From Dehalococcoidales bacterium (lineage in GTDB: Bacteria > Chloroflexota > Dehalococcoidia > Dehalococcoidales > Fen-1064), in contig JADHXC010000005.1 in the NCBI GenBank assembly GCA_016783135.1, forward strand, positions 1-64,000: a DNA stretch of 64,000 bases, read 5' to 3'. This document shows, piece by piece, positions 27,691-35,844 of this stretch (position 1 is the stretch's first letter; the number at the start of each line of letters is the position of its first letter). Position numbers and translations under genes: made by a program. Under the pieces are notes generated by a model. The model was not told where the DNA came from. It saw nothing but the letters and a program-made list of their open reading frames with translations, and searched no databases.

Positions 27691-28110
27691 TCAGTAGTCG
27701 AAAAGCTCGTCTTCGGTGAAGAACAGCGCAATCTCCACCCGGGCAGTCTCGGGGGCATCGGAAGCGTGGGTTGCGTTTCGTTGGATATCCAGACCGTAGT
27801 CGGCCCGTATCGTGCCCGCTTCTGCTTTGGCCGGGTCGGTAGTACCCATCGCCTGTCGGATTGTGTCCACGGCGTTCTCACCTTCAAAGACACTGGCGAT
27901 TATGGGCATAGACGTGATGTACCTGACCAGGTCCTCAAAGAAGGGTTTGCCCTCATGGATGGCGTAGTGTCGTTTCGCCAGGGCCTCATCCATGTGCAGC
28001 ATCTTCAGTGCCAGCAGCTTCAGCCCTTGCTGCTGCAAGCGCCCGATAATCGCACCACCCAGCCCCCTCTCCATAGCATCGGGTTTAATCAGGACCAGAG
28101 ACCTTTCCAT
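27691..28110 (-). CDS. ndk: Nucleoside diphosphate kinase
   Basis: A 139-residue NDK that transfers phosphate between nucleoside triphosphates and diphosphates. It starts 'MERSLVLIKPDAMERGLGG'. The active-site segment is 'RNATHASDAPETARVEI': the phospho-accepting His is present, but the usual HGSDS is HASDA. AGGAGC precedes the ATG. It lies 78 bases downstream of tsaB on the same strand. Confidence 0.95.
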   Translation of the reverse strand: MERSLVLIKPDAMERGLGGAIIGRLQQQGLKLLALKMLHMDEALAKRHYAIHEGKPFFEDLVRYITSMPIIASVFEGENAVDTIRQAMGTTDPAKAEAGTIRADYGLDIQRNATHASDAPETARVEIALFFTEDELFDY

Positions 28111-28188
28111 TTCAAGCTCCTACAATGGTTGATTCAGTATCGCGTAAGCAGTATGATGCACAGATTGCAAAGTATGAAACGCTGTTTC

Positions 28189-28869
28189 TCACCGGTGCTT
28201 GGCCCTGGTAATCGACGGCCGGCGCAGGTATAGCGGCTGCAGGGTAGCCGGGTCATCGGTGTCGCCGGCTGTCAGGCGTTTAAGACCGAGTTCGGCAAGG
28301 AAAGCCGCCCGCCGCAGGCCGGTTGTTGCCGAGGGGACGACGGCCTTGCTCCCCAGGTGCTGCCGCAACTGCTCCGCAATGACTGTCACGTACTCACCAC
28401 AGAGCACTGTCTTTGAGGTAATACCGGAACAGAGCGCCTCGATAGTGGAAATGTGCTCCGGGGCAAGCTGGAGCCACCTGCCTCTACTGCGCCGGTACGT
28501 GGCGGTGGCTACCTCTCCCCTGCCGGCGTTGAATACCGGACAGACGGGAAGGCCTGTCTCGGCGTGCTGATAGGCTTCCACTTCCAGGGTGCTGATGCCG
28601 ACAATCGGAACTCCCAGGCTGAATGCCAGTCCTTTGGCGACACTGATGCCGACCCGCAGTCCGTTGAAGCTGCCCGGCCCCCGAGCAACGATGATGCCGG
28701 TCAATGCCTGCGGACTCAAGTCGAACTGGTGCAGCAGGTGCTCCAGGTTGGGCAGCAACTGCCGGGTATGGTTCTGTCCGCAACGCCAGGTTAGCTCGGC
28801 GACCAAGTCGCCGTCCCGGACCAGTGCCAGGCTGGCGGTATCCGTCGAAGTATCTATGGCAAGCTGCAT
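28189..28869 (-). CDS. tsaB: tRNA threonylcarbamoyladenosine biosynthesis protein TsaB
   Basis: A 226-residue ASKHA-fold protein. It starts 'MQLAIDTSTDTASLALV' and has 'GIIVARGPGSFNGLRVGISVAKGLAFSLGVP', the TsaB hallmark. It is the non-catalytic partner of TsaD in making t6A37 of ANN-decoding tRNAs. It lies three bases after tsaE in the thiL-tsaE-tsaB operon. tsaD is not in this window. Confidence 0.94.
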   Translation of the reverse strand: MQLAIDTSTDTASLALVRDGDLVAELTWRCGQNHTRQLLPNLEHLLHQFDLSPQALTGIIVARGPGSFNGLRVGISVAKGLAFSLGVPIVGISTLEVEAYQHAETGLPVCPVFNAGRGEVATATYRRSRGRWLQLAPEHISTIEALCSGITSKTVLCGEYVTVIAEQLRQHLGSKAVVPSATTGLRRAAFLAELGLKRLTAGDTDDPATLQPLYLRRPSITRAKHR

Positions 28870-28872
28870 CGG

Positions 28873-29358
28873 TTATCGTTCCTGTGTGCCGGGGAAGGTC
28901 TTTTTCAATTCTACCAGCATCTCCTGGTAACGCCGGCCGGAAGGCTGGAGCCGAAAACTACGCTCCGTACCGGGAAGGTATTTAATATCCACCAGCAGGT
29001 GCTCCGGTGGCATCACGCTCAGGCCCTTCTCCGCCCATTCCACCACGCAGACTCCTTTCCCGTACAGGTAGTCATCCAGTCCGAGGTCGGCAACCTCCTC
29101 GATATTATCCAGTCGGTAAAGGTCGATATGGTACAGGGGGAGCCGTCCGTATAGCTCCCTCATGATAACGAAGGTAGGACTCAGGGTGTATTCCCTGATG
29201 TCCAGTCCCCAGGCAATCCCCTGGGTGAGGCAGGTCTTGCCCGTGCCCAGTTCCCCGACGAGAAGAAAGACATCACCCGGCCGGGCCAGTGCCCCCATAG
29301 CTCTGCCGATTGCCTGGGTTTCTTCCGGACTGTGCGTGGTCAGGTCAAGGCATATCAT
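28873..29358 (-). CDS. tsaE: tRNA threonylcarbamoyladenosine biosynthesis ATPase TsaE
   Basis: A 161-residue P-loop ATPase with Walker A 'VGELGTGKTCLTQGIAWGL', 'SPTFVIMREL' and 'HIDLYRLDNIEEVADLGLDDYL', all standard for TsaE (YjeE). It drives the TsaBDE cycle. It overlaps thiL by four bases and is followed by tsaB. Confidence 0.95.
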   Translation of the reverse strand: MICLDLTTHSPEETQAIGRAMGALARPGDVFLLVGELGTGKTCLTQGIAWGLDIREYTLSPTFVIMRELYGRLPLYHIDLYRLDNIEEVADLGLDDYLYGKGVCVVEWAEKGLSVMPPEHLLVDIKYLPGTERSFRLQPSGRRYQEMLVELKKTFPGTQER

Positions 29359-30398
29359 TTCTGGTTTCGTGCCGCGTTAAAATGGTCCCAGCCCGTCCCG
29401 GGCAGGCTGACGGGATTACCGTGGCTATCGACCAACACGGTCTCATTGACTCCTTCGGTAGTTATCTCCCCGATAACCGTTATCTCCCCGATAACCGTTA
29501 TCGGACACGAAGCGGCCGTCCTCACGCGGTCGATGTTATCGGCAGCCGCGGTGAAAAGCAGCTCGTAGTCTTCACCTCCCGACAGCGCCAGTTCCAGGGC
29601 ACGGTCGGGGAAACATTCCTTGACCGCCGGTGAGATAGGCACACGGTCAACCTCCACCCGCGCGCCAACCCGGCTCTCCCGACAGATGTGGTTAAGGTCG
29701 GCAATCAACCCGTCACTGATATCAATGGCGGCCTTCACACCGTGCTCTACCAGCAACCGCCCTTCGGCTACACGAGGACGGGGATGAAGGAAGGTCTTTC
29801 TCAGGGAAGTGGTGGTGCCGGGTTCAAACGTCAGACCTTTTCTAAGTATTTCCACACCGGCAGCGGCAGCCCCCAGGGTACCGGTGACGGCTATCAGGTC
29901 TCCGGGTCGTGCCGCCGACCGTGTCAATATCTGCCCGTCCTTGCTACCGGTACTCCCCAGGACGGTAACGTTGATGACTGCCTGGGGCGCACTGACGGTG
30001 TTGCCACCGATAATGTCTACTTCGTATTCCCCGGCCAGGTCAATCATCCCCCGGTAGAGGGCTATAACATCCTTGACCCCGGTATCTCCGGGCAGGCCCA
30101 GGGATATCAGGGCATATGCGGGCAGACCGCCCATGGCGGCAATATCGCTCACATTCACTGCCAGGGATTTCCAGCCGACCTCTTCCCAGGAGGCGGTATT
30201 CAGGGAGAAGTGGACATCCTGGATGAGGGAATCAACGGTAGCCAACTGGATGGCGGTATCGCCGTGCCAGGCGGCGGCATCGTCGCCAATCCCTATGATG
30301 AGCCGCTCGCGGGCTGCCGTCGGTCTGCCCCGACCGCGGAGAATCATCCCGTTAAGGCATTCTATCAGCCCGAATTCGCCCAGTTCCCGTACCTTCAT
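29355..30398 (-). CDS. thiL: Thiamine-monophosphate kinase
   Basis: A 347-residue ThiL that phosphorylates thiamine monophosphate to thiamine diphosphate. Motifs: 'GIGDDAAAW', 'NVSDIAAMGG', 'GGNTVSAP', 'DISDGLIADL' and 'SGGEDYELLFT'. The ORF opens at 30494, but the family N-terminus MKVRELGEFGLIE starts at 30398. A TATAAT ends eight bases before that ATG, so transcription would begin at about the start codon (leaderless). Near the C-terminus an 18-bp in-frame duplication encodes ITVIGE twice. It heads the thiL-tsaE-tsaB operon. Confidence 0.92.
   Translation of the reverse strand: MKVRELGEFGLIECLNGMILRGRGRPTAARERLIIGIGDDAAAWHGDTAIQLATVDSLIQDVHFSLNTASWEEVGWKSLAVNVSDIAAMGGLPAYALISLGLPGDTGVKDVIALYRGMIDLAGEYEVDIIGGNTVSAPQAVINVTVLGSTGSKDGQILTRSAARPGDLIAVTGTLGAAAAGVEILRKGLTFEPGTTTSLRKTFLHPRPRVAEGRLLVEHGVKAAIDISDGLIADLNHICRESRVGARVEVDRVPISPAVKECFPDRALELALSGGEDYELLFTAAADNIDRVRTAASCPITVIGEITVIGEITTEGVNETVLVDSHGNPVSLPGTGWDHFNAARNQK
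29463..29498. repeat. 18-bp in-frame tandem duplication inside thiL
   Basis: TATCTCCCCGATAACCGT is repeated exactly twice in tandem, adding six residues (ITVIGE) to ThiL without breaking the frame. It lies in the C-terminal part, after the last catalytic motif. Confidence 0.85.
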
Positions 30399-30405
30399 AT
30401 CTGGC

Positions 30406-30411
30406 ATTATA
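30406..30411 (-). promoter_or_regulatory. -10 box at the thiL start
   Basis: The minus strand reads TATAATG, with the TATAAT box overlapping the alternative ATG at 30407. It predicts a transcript start at about 30399-30398, directly on the ATG of MKVREL. The -35 region is poor. Confidence 0.5.
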
Positions 30412-30613
30412 GCATCCCCGGACTGGGGGTGCACGGGTAAGGCGCAGTACGGACGGCTGGAGGTTCTTCGCATCCGGACCGGTTGCCAGGACAAAACATC
30501 ACCCCCGCGTGGAGACTGTGCGTGCTAACTTCAGAAGCGTTCAGCAGACTCCTCGTAATGACCGTTCCCGTGCTGATTAGTATGGAACTGTTACTTAAGA
30601 GTCAAAACTGGTG

Positions 30614-30643
30614 TTGACATCGGGCACTAGCTTCAATTATAAT
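30614..30643 (+). promoter_or_regulatory. Consensus sigma70 promoter
   Basis: Perfect TTGACA and TATAAT hexamers separated by 18 bases. The -10 ends ten bases before the ATG of the next gene, so the transcript has at most about five leader bases. Confidence 0.85.
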
Positions 30644-30653
30644 CCGCCCAACT

Positions 30654-32135
30654 ATGGGAGTACTCAAAAGTCTAGCCCTCAGTCTCTTTGGCTTTCTACT
30701 CTTCCTGTCGCTCATCATATACGCACCTGTACATCTGGTTAACAGCACCGTTCTGAACCCGGACTATATCGTTAGAGAGATGAACAAGGTGCAGGTATCC
30801 ACAATAGCAAACGACATGCTTGAAGAAGACCCGGAGCAGGACTTCCCACTGGAACTGCAAGAAGCATTAGTCAGTACTGCTAAAGAAGTCGAACCGGTTG
30901 TAAAGGAACAGCTTGATAGTGCAATTCATTCAATCAGTGACTATCTTCGGGGACGTAAGGATGACCCGGAATTATCCCAGCTACTGAGAAATACCTTTAT
31001 CAGTGCCAGTTTCGTGTCTTCCGTACTGGATAAGATAGACCTCGCCACCGTACTGGATTCGGCTCTCCCCGAGGAAATGCCGGCAGAATTTGCCGATGCA
31101 GTGGACAAAGTCATTGCTGCGCAGGGGGACGAGCTGAAGGCGCGCGTAGCAGCCGCCAGTGACCCAATCTTCGCATACCTGCTGTCAGAGACTGAGGATG
31201 TGGATATTGCCGTCGTCCTGCGTGACACCGTTCTGGACTCGGATTTTATTCTCAGCCTGGTGGATGAACTGGATATATCCCAGCTCGTCTCCGAGTATAT
31301 CAACCAGCAGATAGAAGACCTTGTTCCCGAAGGTGTGGTTATTCCGACCGATACACTTGCTGATGCTATCGCTACACTCGAACCTACCATCGAAGAAGCG
31401 TTAAGAGACGCTGTTGACCCGATGCTCGACTACCTGCTTGGACTCTCAGACTCCTTCAGTGTTACCATCTCCCTGTCACCGGTTATAGATGATATCAGGG
31501 ATGTGCTAAGACAGGCTGTTCTTGATACTGTACCGACAGAATGGGTTTCACTCCCACAGCAGGAGCGCGAGCAACGCATTAACGAATTCCTGGATGAGGC
31601 CACCGGAGCGATACCGGCTAATATCGAGCTTGACGAGGTTATTTTTGGTACCGGGGTACAGGAGCAAATCGCATCTTCACTGGATGACGTTAACCAGAGT
31701 CTGGCTGAGGCCAGGGTCGACATCAGTGAAGCAATATCCAAGGCTGAAGATAACCTTGTGGAAGCCAGGACTTATGTGGGTTACTTCCTGACCGGATACT
31801 ACATATTACTCGCTGTAATTGTGGTACTGATACTGGCCATAATAGCCCTGCATCACCGGGTAAAAGGAGCCAGCCGTCATCTCGGTATCACTGCCCTGGT
31901 CTGCGGGACTATTGAGCTTGTCGGCCTTCTTGTCTTAAAATACTTCGCCTTAGCAAATATGGTAGAAGTAGACATCCCGCAGGCATTTCAGGACTTACCC
32001 GAGCAAATGCTTAATGACTTTACGGCACCACTGATGACGCTGAGCATCGGCCTAATCGTCGTTGGCCTTATCCTGATAGTCGTCTCTATCTTTTACCCGC
32101 GGTTCCGCGGGAAATCATCGGAGACCGAAAGCTAG
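30654..32135 (+). CDS. Large membrane-anchored protein of unknown function
   Basis: A 493-residue protein with one N-terminal transmembrane helix (about residues 8-28), a long acidic, Leu/Ile-rich extracytoplasmic region of about 350 residues built of recurring helical units such as 'DAVDPMLDYLLGLSD' and 'AASDPIFAYLLSETEDVD', and three C-terminal transmembrane helices ('YYILLAVIVVLILAIIAL', 'ITALVCGTIELVGLLVL', 'LMTLSIGLIVVGLILIVVSIFY'). The repeated 'DP-[IM]-[FL]-[AD]-YLL' hints at internal duplication. No family recognised. It starts almost at the transcript 5' end of a consensus promoter. Confidence 0.75.
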   Translation: MGVLKSLALSLFGFLLFLSLIIYAPVHLVNSTVLNPDYIVREMNKVQVSTIANDMLEEDPEQDFPLELQEALVSTAKEVEPVVKEQLDSAIHSISDYLRGRKDDPELSQLLRNTFISASFVSSVLDKIDLATVLDSALPEEMPAEFADAVDKVIAAQGDELKARVAAASDPIFAYLLSETEDVDIAVVLRDTVLDSDFILSLVDELDISQLVSEYINQQIEDLVPEGVVIPTDTLADAIATLEPTIEEALRDAVDPMLDYLLGLSDSFSVTISLSPVIDDIRDVLRQAVLDTVPTEWVSLPQQEREQRINEFLDEATGAIPANIELDEVIFGTGVQEQIASSLDDVNQSLAEARVDISEAISKAEDNLVEARTYVGYFLTGYYILLAVIVVLILAIIALHHRVKGASRHLGITALVCGTIELVGLLVLKYFALANMVEVDIPQAFQDLPEQMLNDFTAPLMTLSIGLIVVGLILIVVSIFYPRFRGKSSETES

Positions 32136-32187
32136 CCGGGGTCCGCATTTTCGTCCTGAGGGGACACCAGCACGCTCCCGGAGCACC

Positions 32188-32535
32188 TCAGTCAGCTTCT
32201 GCTTCGTAAGAACCGAAGATGAAGTCCAGGTCCTCTTGCAGGCGGGAGACCTTCTCCGAAGGAAAGAGCTTCTCATCGATGTCTATTATCAGCTTCGTTT
32301 CGCCTTTGTCCAGACCCACGAAGTGAGCCCGGAGACACTCTTTTCCTTCCTCATCTTCTCGGCCGCTCTTGAAGGTAAGCGTACCACGGTAAATGAATGA
32401 TGAGGAGTCACTGGGCATGGAGTACGTCACCAGCTTGGCCTCGCCTATCACTACGTCCTGCTTCTGAACGTAGTCCTTTATCGCGTCGTACAGCAGTCCC
32501 GGGTTCACCCCCTGGTAGACCTTCCTGATTTGCAT
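32188..32535 (-). CDS. Small soluble protein, unknown
   Basis: A 115-residue protein of alternating strands and helices, starting 'MQIRKVYQGVNPGLLYDAIKDYV' and ending 'EDLDFIFGSYEAEAD'. A purine-rich GAGGGACGGAAG precedes the ATG. No Cys pairs, signal peptide or known motif. It converges with the large membrane protein, with 52 bases between. Confidence 0.65.
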   Translation of the reverse strand: MQIRKVYQGVNPGLLYDAIKDYVQKQDVVIGEAKLVTYSMPSDSSSFIYRGTLTFKSGREDEEGKECLRAHFVGLDKGETKLIIDIDEKLFPSEKVSRLQEDLDFIFGSYEAEAD

Positions 32536-32571
32536 CTTCCGTCCCTCACTTGGTTCTTCGTCGGTGGAAAC

Positions 32572-32745
32572 TAGCAGGGTGATGAAAAACCCTTTCGACC
32601 AATCCCACTATATCTGGGGGACACCGGCAGAATCTGGTTTCAGATTCTGCTAACGTCATTCTGTAAGAATGACGCCCAGACACCCCCGTCAAAGGGGTAG
32701 GCCCCTTCTGAGGGGCACTCCTTCTGAGGGGCGCCCCCTCTTATT
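32572..32745. mobile_element. MITE-like element, copy C (long form, reverse orientation, truncated)
   Basis: TA-GCAGGGTGATGAAAAA at 32572 is the right end of the element in reverse. 'CCCTTTCGACC', 'TATATCTGGGGGACACC' and 'CCCAGACACCCC' follow, matching the reversed order of copies A and B. Between them is an insert of two hairpins, GCAGAATCTGGTTTCAGATTCTGC and CGTCATTC...GAATGACG, shared with copy D. The far end decays into repeated CCCCTTCTGAGGGG hairpins; no second TA-GCAGG end is found. Similar fragments continue to about 32850. No gene is present. Confidence 0.65.
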
Positions 32746-32876
32746 TAATTCTTTCTCTTTTCCTTGTGGAAGTACACAGCAGCGGCTGGGTCTGACTCTG
32801 TGGCCGCCTCTTCTGAGAGGCGCCCCCTCCTTGATATCCCCCTTTAAATCGCTGCATTCTGCCTCGTCAACACCAT

Positions 32877-33977
32877 TCACGTGGATGCCGCAATCTCATA
32901 TTCCATTTGCAGAGTCTCAATAAGCTCTCTAACGGAGATGATTGTGTCTATCCTGTGGGCATTAGCCCCGGCAAAGGCAAATCCTCTTTCAATGTCCCCC
33001 TTCTTGGCATTGGTCAGGGCGACACCGATGCAGTACGGCGCACTCCTTGGATCACAGGTCTTCAGACACTTCCAGGGGCACTTGAACGGTATCCTGGCCC
33101 CCGATGATATCTGCTCGAGGAACCCATTCCGTATGGCTCTTCCCGGTAGCCCAACCGGACTGTCGATTATGACAAGGTCCTCTTTCTTGCACCTCAGGTA
33201 TGCTTCCTTGAATTCTGGGGAAGCATCGCATTCGTGAGTTGCCACGAATCTGGTTGCCATCTGCACTGCCTGGGCCCCTAATTGAAGGAACCTGTGAATA
33301 TCGGCACCTGTATAGACCCCTCCGGCAGCGATTACGGGAATGCTCTTACCAAAGTATTGCTCATAGCGCTTTGTCACCGCGATTACTTCCGGCAGTATCT
33401 TCTCCAGGGCATAATCAGGATTAGTGATCTGCTCTTTCTTGAATCCAAGGTGTCCACCGGCTAATGGGCCCTCAACAACCACCGCATCAGGTACATGGTT
33501 ATAGTGCCTCTCCCAGTATTGAAATATGACTCTGGCTGCCCTGGCAGAAGATACTATTGGAACAATCCTGGCTATGACGTTTTTGGACCCATCCGAAGAC
33601 AATACCGTTGGAACCCTCAGCGGAAGTCCGGCGCCAAGAAAGACCAGGTCTGCGCCTTCATCCACCGCGGTCTGCAGAAGGTCATAGGAATCTGAACTGG
33701 CTACCAGTATGTTCACGCCAATAATGCCCGTCGATAGCTCCCTTGCCCTTCTTATTTCTCTTTGCAAGGCTCTCTTATTGGCTTCCTTGAAATTCTTGTC
33801 GAAATCAGTCTCAAGCATGCCGATTCCCGTGGCGGCAATAATTCCGATACCTCCCTCGTTGGCAACGCTTGAGGATAGACTCGACAAGGAAATACCAACC
33901 CCCATTCCCCCTTGCACAATCGGGATACTTGCTTCCAGGTCGCCTATCCGCAGTTTTGGCATCTTATTTAGGCTCAT
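32877..33977 (-). CDS. Nitronate monooxygenase family protein (long form)
   Basis: A 366-residue FMN barrel of the 2-nitropropane dioxygenase/FabK group. Signatures are 'IPIVQGGMGVGISLSSL', 'VVVEGPLAGGHLGF', 'IPVIAAGGVYTGADIHRFLQLGAQAVQMATRF' and a C-terminal segment with Cys residues ('CPWKCLKTCDP'). That segment and the length separate it from the 326-residue paralogue at the window start. Similar long forms are common in Clostridia and Dehalococcoidia; the substrate is unknown. No strong ribosome site precedes the ATG, and an internal Met at residue 6 is possible. Confidence 0.85.
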   Translation of the reverse strand: MSLNKMPKLRIGDLEASIPIVQGGMGVGISLSSLSSSVANEGGIGIIAATGIGMLETDFDKNFKEANKRALQREIRRARELSTGIIGVNILVASSDSYDLLQTAVDEGADLVFLGAGLPLRVPTVLSSDGSKNVIARIVPIVSSARAARVIFQYWERHYNHVPDAVVVEGPLAGGHLGFKKEQITNPDYALEKILPEVIAVTKRYEQYFGKSIPVIAAGGVYTGADIHRFLQLGAQAVQMATRFVATHECDASPEFKEAYLRCKKEDLVIIDSPVGLPGRAIRNGFLEQISSGARIPFKCPWKCLKTCDPRSAPYCIGVALTNAKKGDIERGFAFAGANAHRIDTIISVRELIETLQMEYEIAAST

Positions 33978-34219
33978 ACACTACACTCATTCAACCAGGA
34001 TGCTGTCTTTTACCCGAGCCGCGCTGGCTTCTCCGAAACGCTGCCCCCCGCTGGGTGAATCCTGTAGCTCCCCTCTGGTCTACCCCTCTTGTTCCAGTGC
34101 CGTGTAGACACGCACGGTCAGCATTCCAATGTTCATGACCCGTACCCGCCTGCGCTGCCATTCAAGCCTAATCATAAGCTTTTGTTAACCTTTTCTCAAG
34201 TCGGGACGAAGAATACGAC

Positions 34220-34256
34220 ACGGCAGACCATCGATGTACTGTCGACGGTCTGCCGT
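34220..34256. other. Strong hairpin in a gene-free gap
   Basis: ACGGCAGACC pairs perfectly with GGTCTGCCGT, and inner TCGA/TCGA copies extend the stem around a TGTACTG loop. It lies 44 bases after the SPFH gene end (minus strand) in a 322-base gap (33978-34299) that otherwise shows nothing. It has no U-run, so a terminator role is uncertain; a protein-binding palindrome or repeat is equally possible. Confidence 0.55.
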
Positions 34257-34299
34257 ACATTACGCCTGACTTTTTCGGATGGAACAGTCCTGGCCGGAC

Positions 34300-35214
34300 T
34301 CACTTCGAGCTATCGCCGCTTGATTGTTTCTCCCCCAGTCCCAGGACGTTTATCAGCCGGGACTGGTCGGACATAACGAGCTTGGTGTTATCCTCAAGAG
34401 CTGCCTGGGTAACCTGGAGCTGCTTCAGCAACTGGGCATTGCCGACAAAGAACTTATCGGCCGCCTTGGATACTTCTTCTATCGCCCTGGCTTCACCTTC
34501 AGCCCTGAGAATGGCAGCCTGCCTGTCGCCTTCAGCAATCAGTATCGACTGTTGCCTGGTGCCTTCAGCGACCAGGATTGCGTTCTGCTTGTCGCCCTCG
34601 GCCTCCAGGATTTGCTTCGCCCGGTAAGCTTCCGCTTCAAGGATAATTCCCCGTTTCTCGCGCTCCGCCTTCATCTGCTTGCTCATGGCATCGGCTATAT
34701 CCCTGGGCGGCTCAATCTCCTTGACCTCCACCCTGGTTACCTTTACGCCCCATTTATCGGTAGCCTCATCCAGTGTCTCACGCAGAGCAGCATTGATACG
34801 TTCCCGCGATGTCAAAGTTTCATCCAGGCTCATCTCACCGATGACGTTCCTGATGTTGGTCTGCGCCAGCTTGCTTACAGCCATGGCGAAATTGGCTACT
34901 TCATAGGTCCGTGCCTTGGCATCCGATACGTAATAGTAGACAACCGCGTCCACGGTAACGGCAACGTTATCCATAGTAATTACCGGCTGCGGTTCAATAT
35001 CGAGCACCGTCTCCCGCATGTCCACCCTCACCAGAAGGTTGTCTACGAAAGGGAAAAGGAACTTCAGCCCGGGGTCGAGCGTCTCCTTGTACCTGCCCAG
35101 CCGCTCGACGATACCCCGCTCAAACTGATGGATGACCTTCAAGGACCTGAAGAGAATGATTACGGCCACTACCAGGATGACAATAAGGGCAATCAATCCA
35201 CCTGACATATTCAA
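34300..35214 (-). CDS. SPFH/Band 7 (stomatin-like) membrane protein
   Basis: A 304-residue slipin-type protein. An N-terminal hydrophobic helix ('LIALIVILVVAVIILF') anchors it; 'FERGIVERLGRYKETLDPGLKFLFPF' and 'QPVITMDNVAVTVDAVVYY' define the SPFH domain; a Glu/Ala/Arg-rich coiled coil with repeated 'LEAEGDKQNAILVAEGTRQ' units drives oligomerisation. AGGAGG lies upstream. The start overlaps the NfeD stop by four bases; NfeD-SPFH pairs form membrane-microdomain assemblies. Confidence 0.93.
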   Translation of the reverse strand: MNMSGGLIALIVILVVAVIILFRSLKVIHQFERGIVERLGRYKETLDPGLKFLFPFVDNLLVRVDMRETVLDIEPQPVITMDNVAVTVDAVVYYYVSDAKARTYEVANFAMAVSKLAQTNIRNVIGEMSLDETLTSRERINAALRETLDEATDKWGVKVTRVEVKEIEPPRDIADAMSKQMKAEREKRGIILEAEAYRAKQILEAEGDKQNAILVAEGTRQQSILIAEGDRQAAILRAEGEARAIEEVSKAADKFFVGNAQLLKQLQVTQAALEDNTKLVMSDQSRLINVLGLGEKQSSGDSSK

Positions 35215-35666
35215 TCACCTCCTGCTGTTTTTTGAACAATAAGAGTCGTTCCACGAATTTCGATGACGGTAACTTCCTGACCTTCCCCTATCTCCTCGTC
35301 GGCTGTAGCCCGCCACCGGACACCACCAACCTGAATCCGTCCAGGAGCATACTTTGTAATGTTTTTAATCACAATACCCCGCGTGCCGATAATGGCATCG
35401 ATGTTTGTCTTTGCCTTCCTGGTCTGTGTCCAGCGGAGAAGGTACCTCCGTCCGGCGACGATGTAGACGAAGCAGAGCACGCTGGTGACGATTACGGCCA
35501 CCGGCCAGGAATCGAACGGCGAGGCGACCAGCCCTCCCACAATGAATACCGAACCGATGATGGCCAGTTCGAACCCGCTGAAACCACCTCCGAGGAACTC
35601 GACCAGGACCATCGCGAGTCCTACACCCACGAATATCAGCCACAACCACTGGTCTGCAAACTCCAT
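35211..35666 (-). CDS. NfeD-like membrane protein
   Basis: A 151-residue protein with three or four hydrophobic helices in the first half ('WLIFVGVGLAMVLVEFL', 'FELAIIGSVFIVGGLVA', 'PVAVIVTSVLCFVYIVA') and a C-terminal OB-fold ('IIGTRGIVIKNI...GGVRWRATADEEIGEGQEVTVIEI'), the short NfeD1b form lacking a protease domain. I start at ATG 35666, which follows AGGGAGGTGA; the track start is 13 codons upstream. It is coupled with the SPFH gene. Confidence 0.9.
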   Translation of the reverse strand: MEFADQWLWLIFVGVGLAMVLVEFLGGGFSGFELAIIGSVFIVGGLVASPFDSWPVAVIVTSVLCFVYIVAGRRYLLRWTQTRKAKTNIDAIIGTRGIVIKNITKYAPGRIQVGGVRWRATADEEIGEGQEVTVIEIRGTTLIVQKTAGGD

Positions 35667-35786
35667 TTCACCTCCCTTTTCCCCAGAATCCTGACAGGTC
35701 GTCAAAATAGTAGCTTACTGGCACTTGAGTTTATTACTCAGTAAGGAGTTTGTCAACAGCCGTTAGAGATGATGACCCCACCAGTA

Positions 35787-35816
35787 TTGCCCGTGCCATG
35801 ACTCGTATGGTATACT
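35787..35816 (+). promoter_or_regulatory. Promoter for the rpsB operon
   Basis: TTGCCC at 35787 and TATACT at 35811 are 18 bases apart, and TGG directly before the -10 makes it an extended -10. rpsB starts 29 bases downstream. Confidence 0.65.
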
Positions 35817-35844
35817 GTGTAGGAATTCGGCAAGGGGGTAGAGT

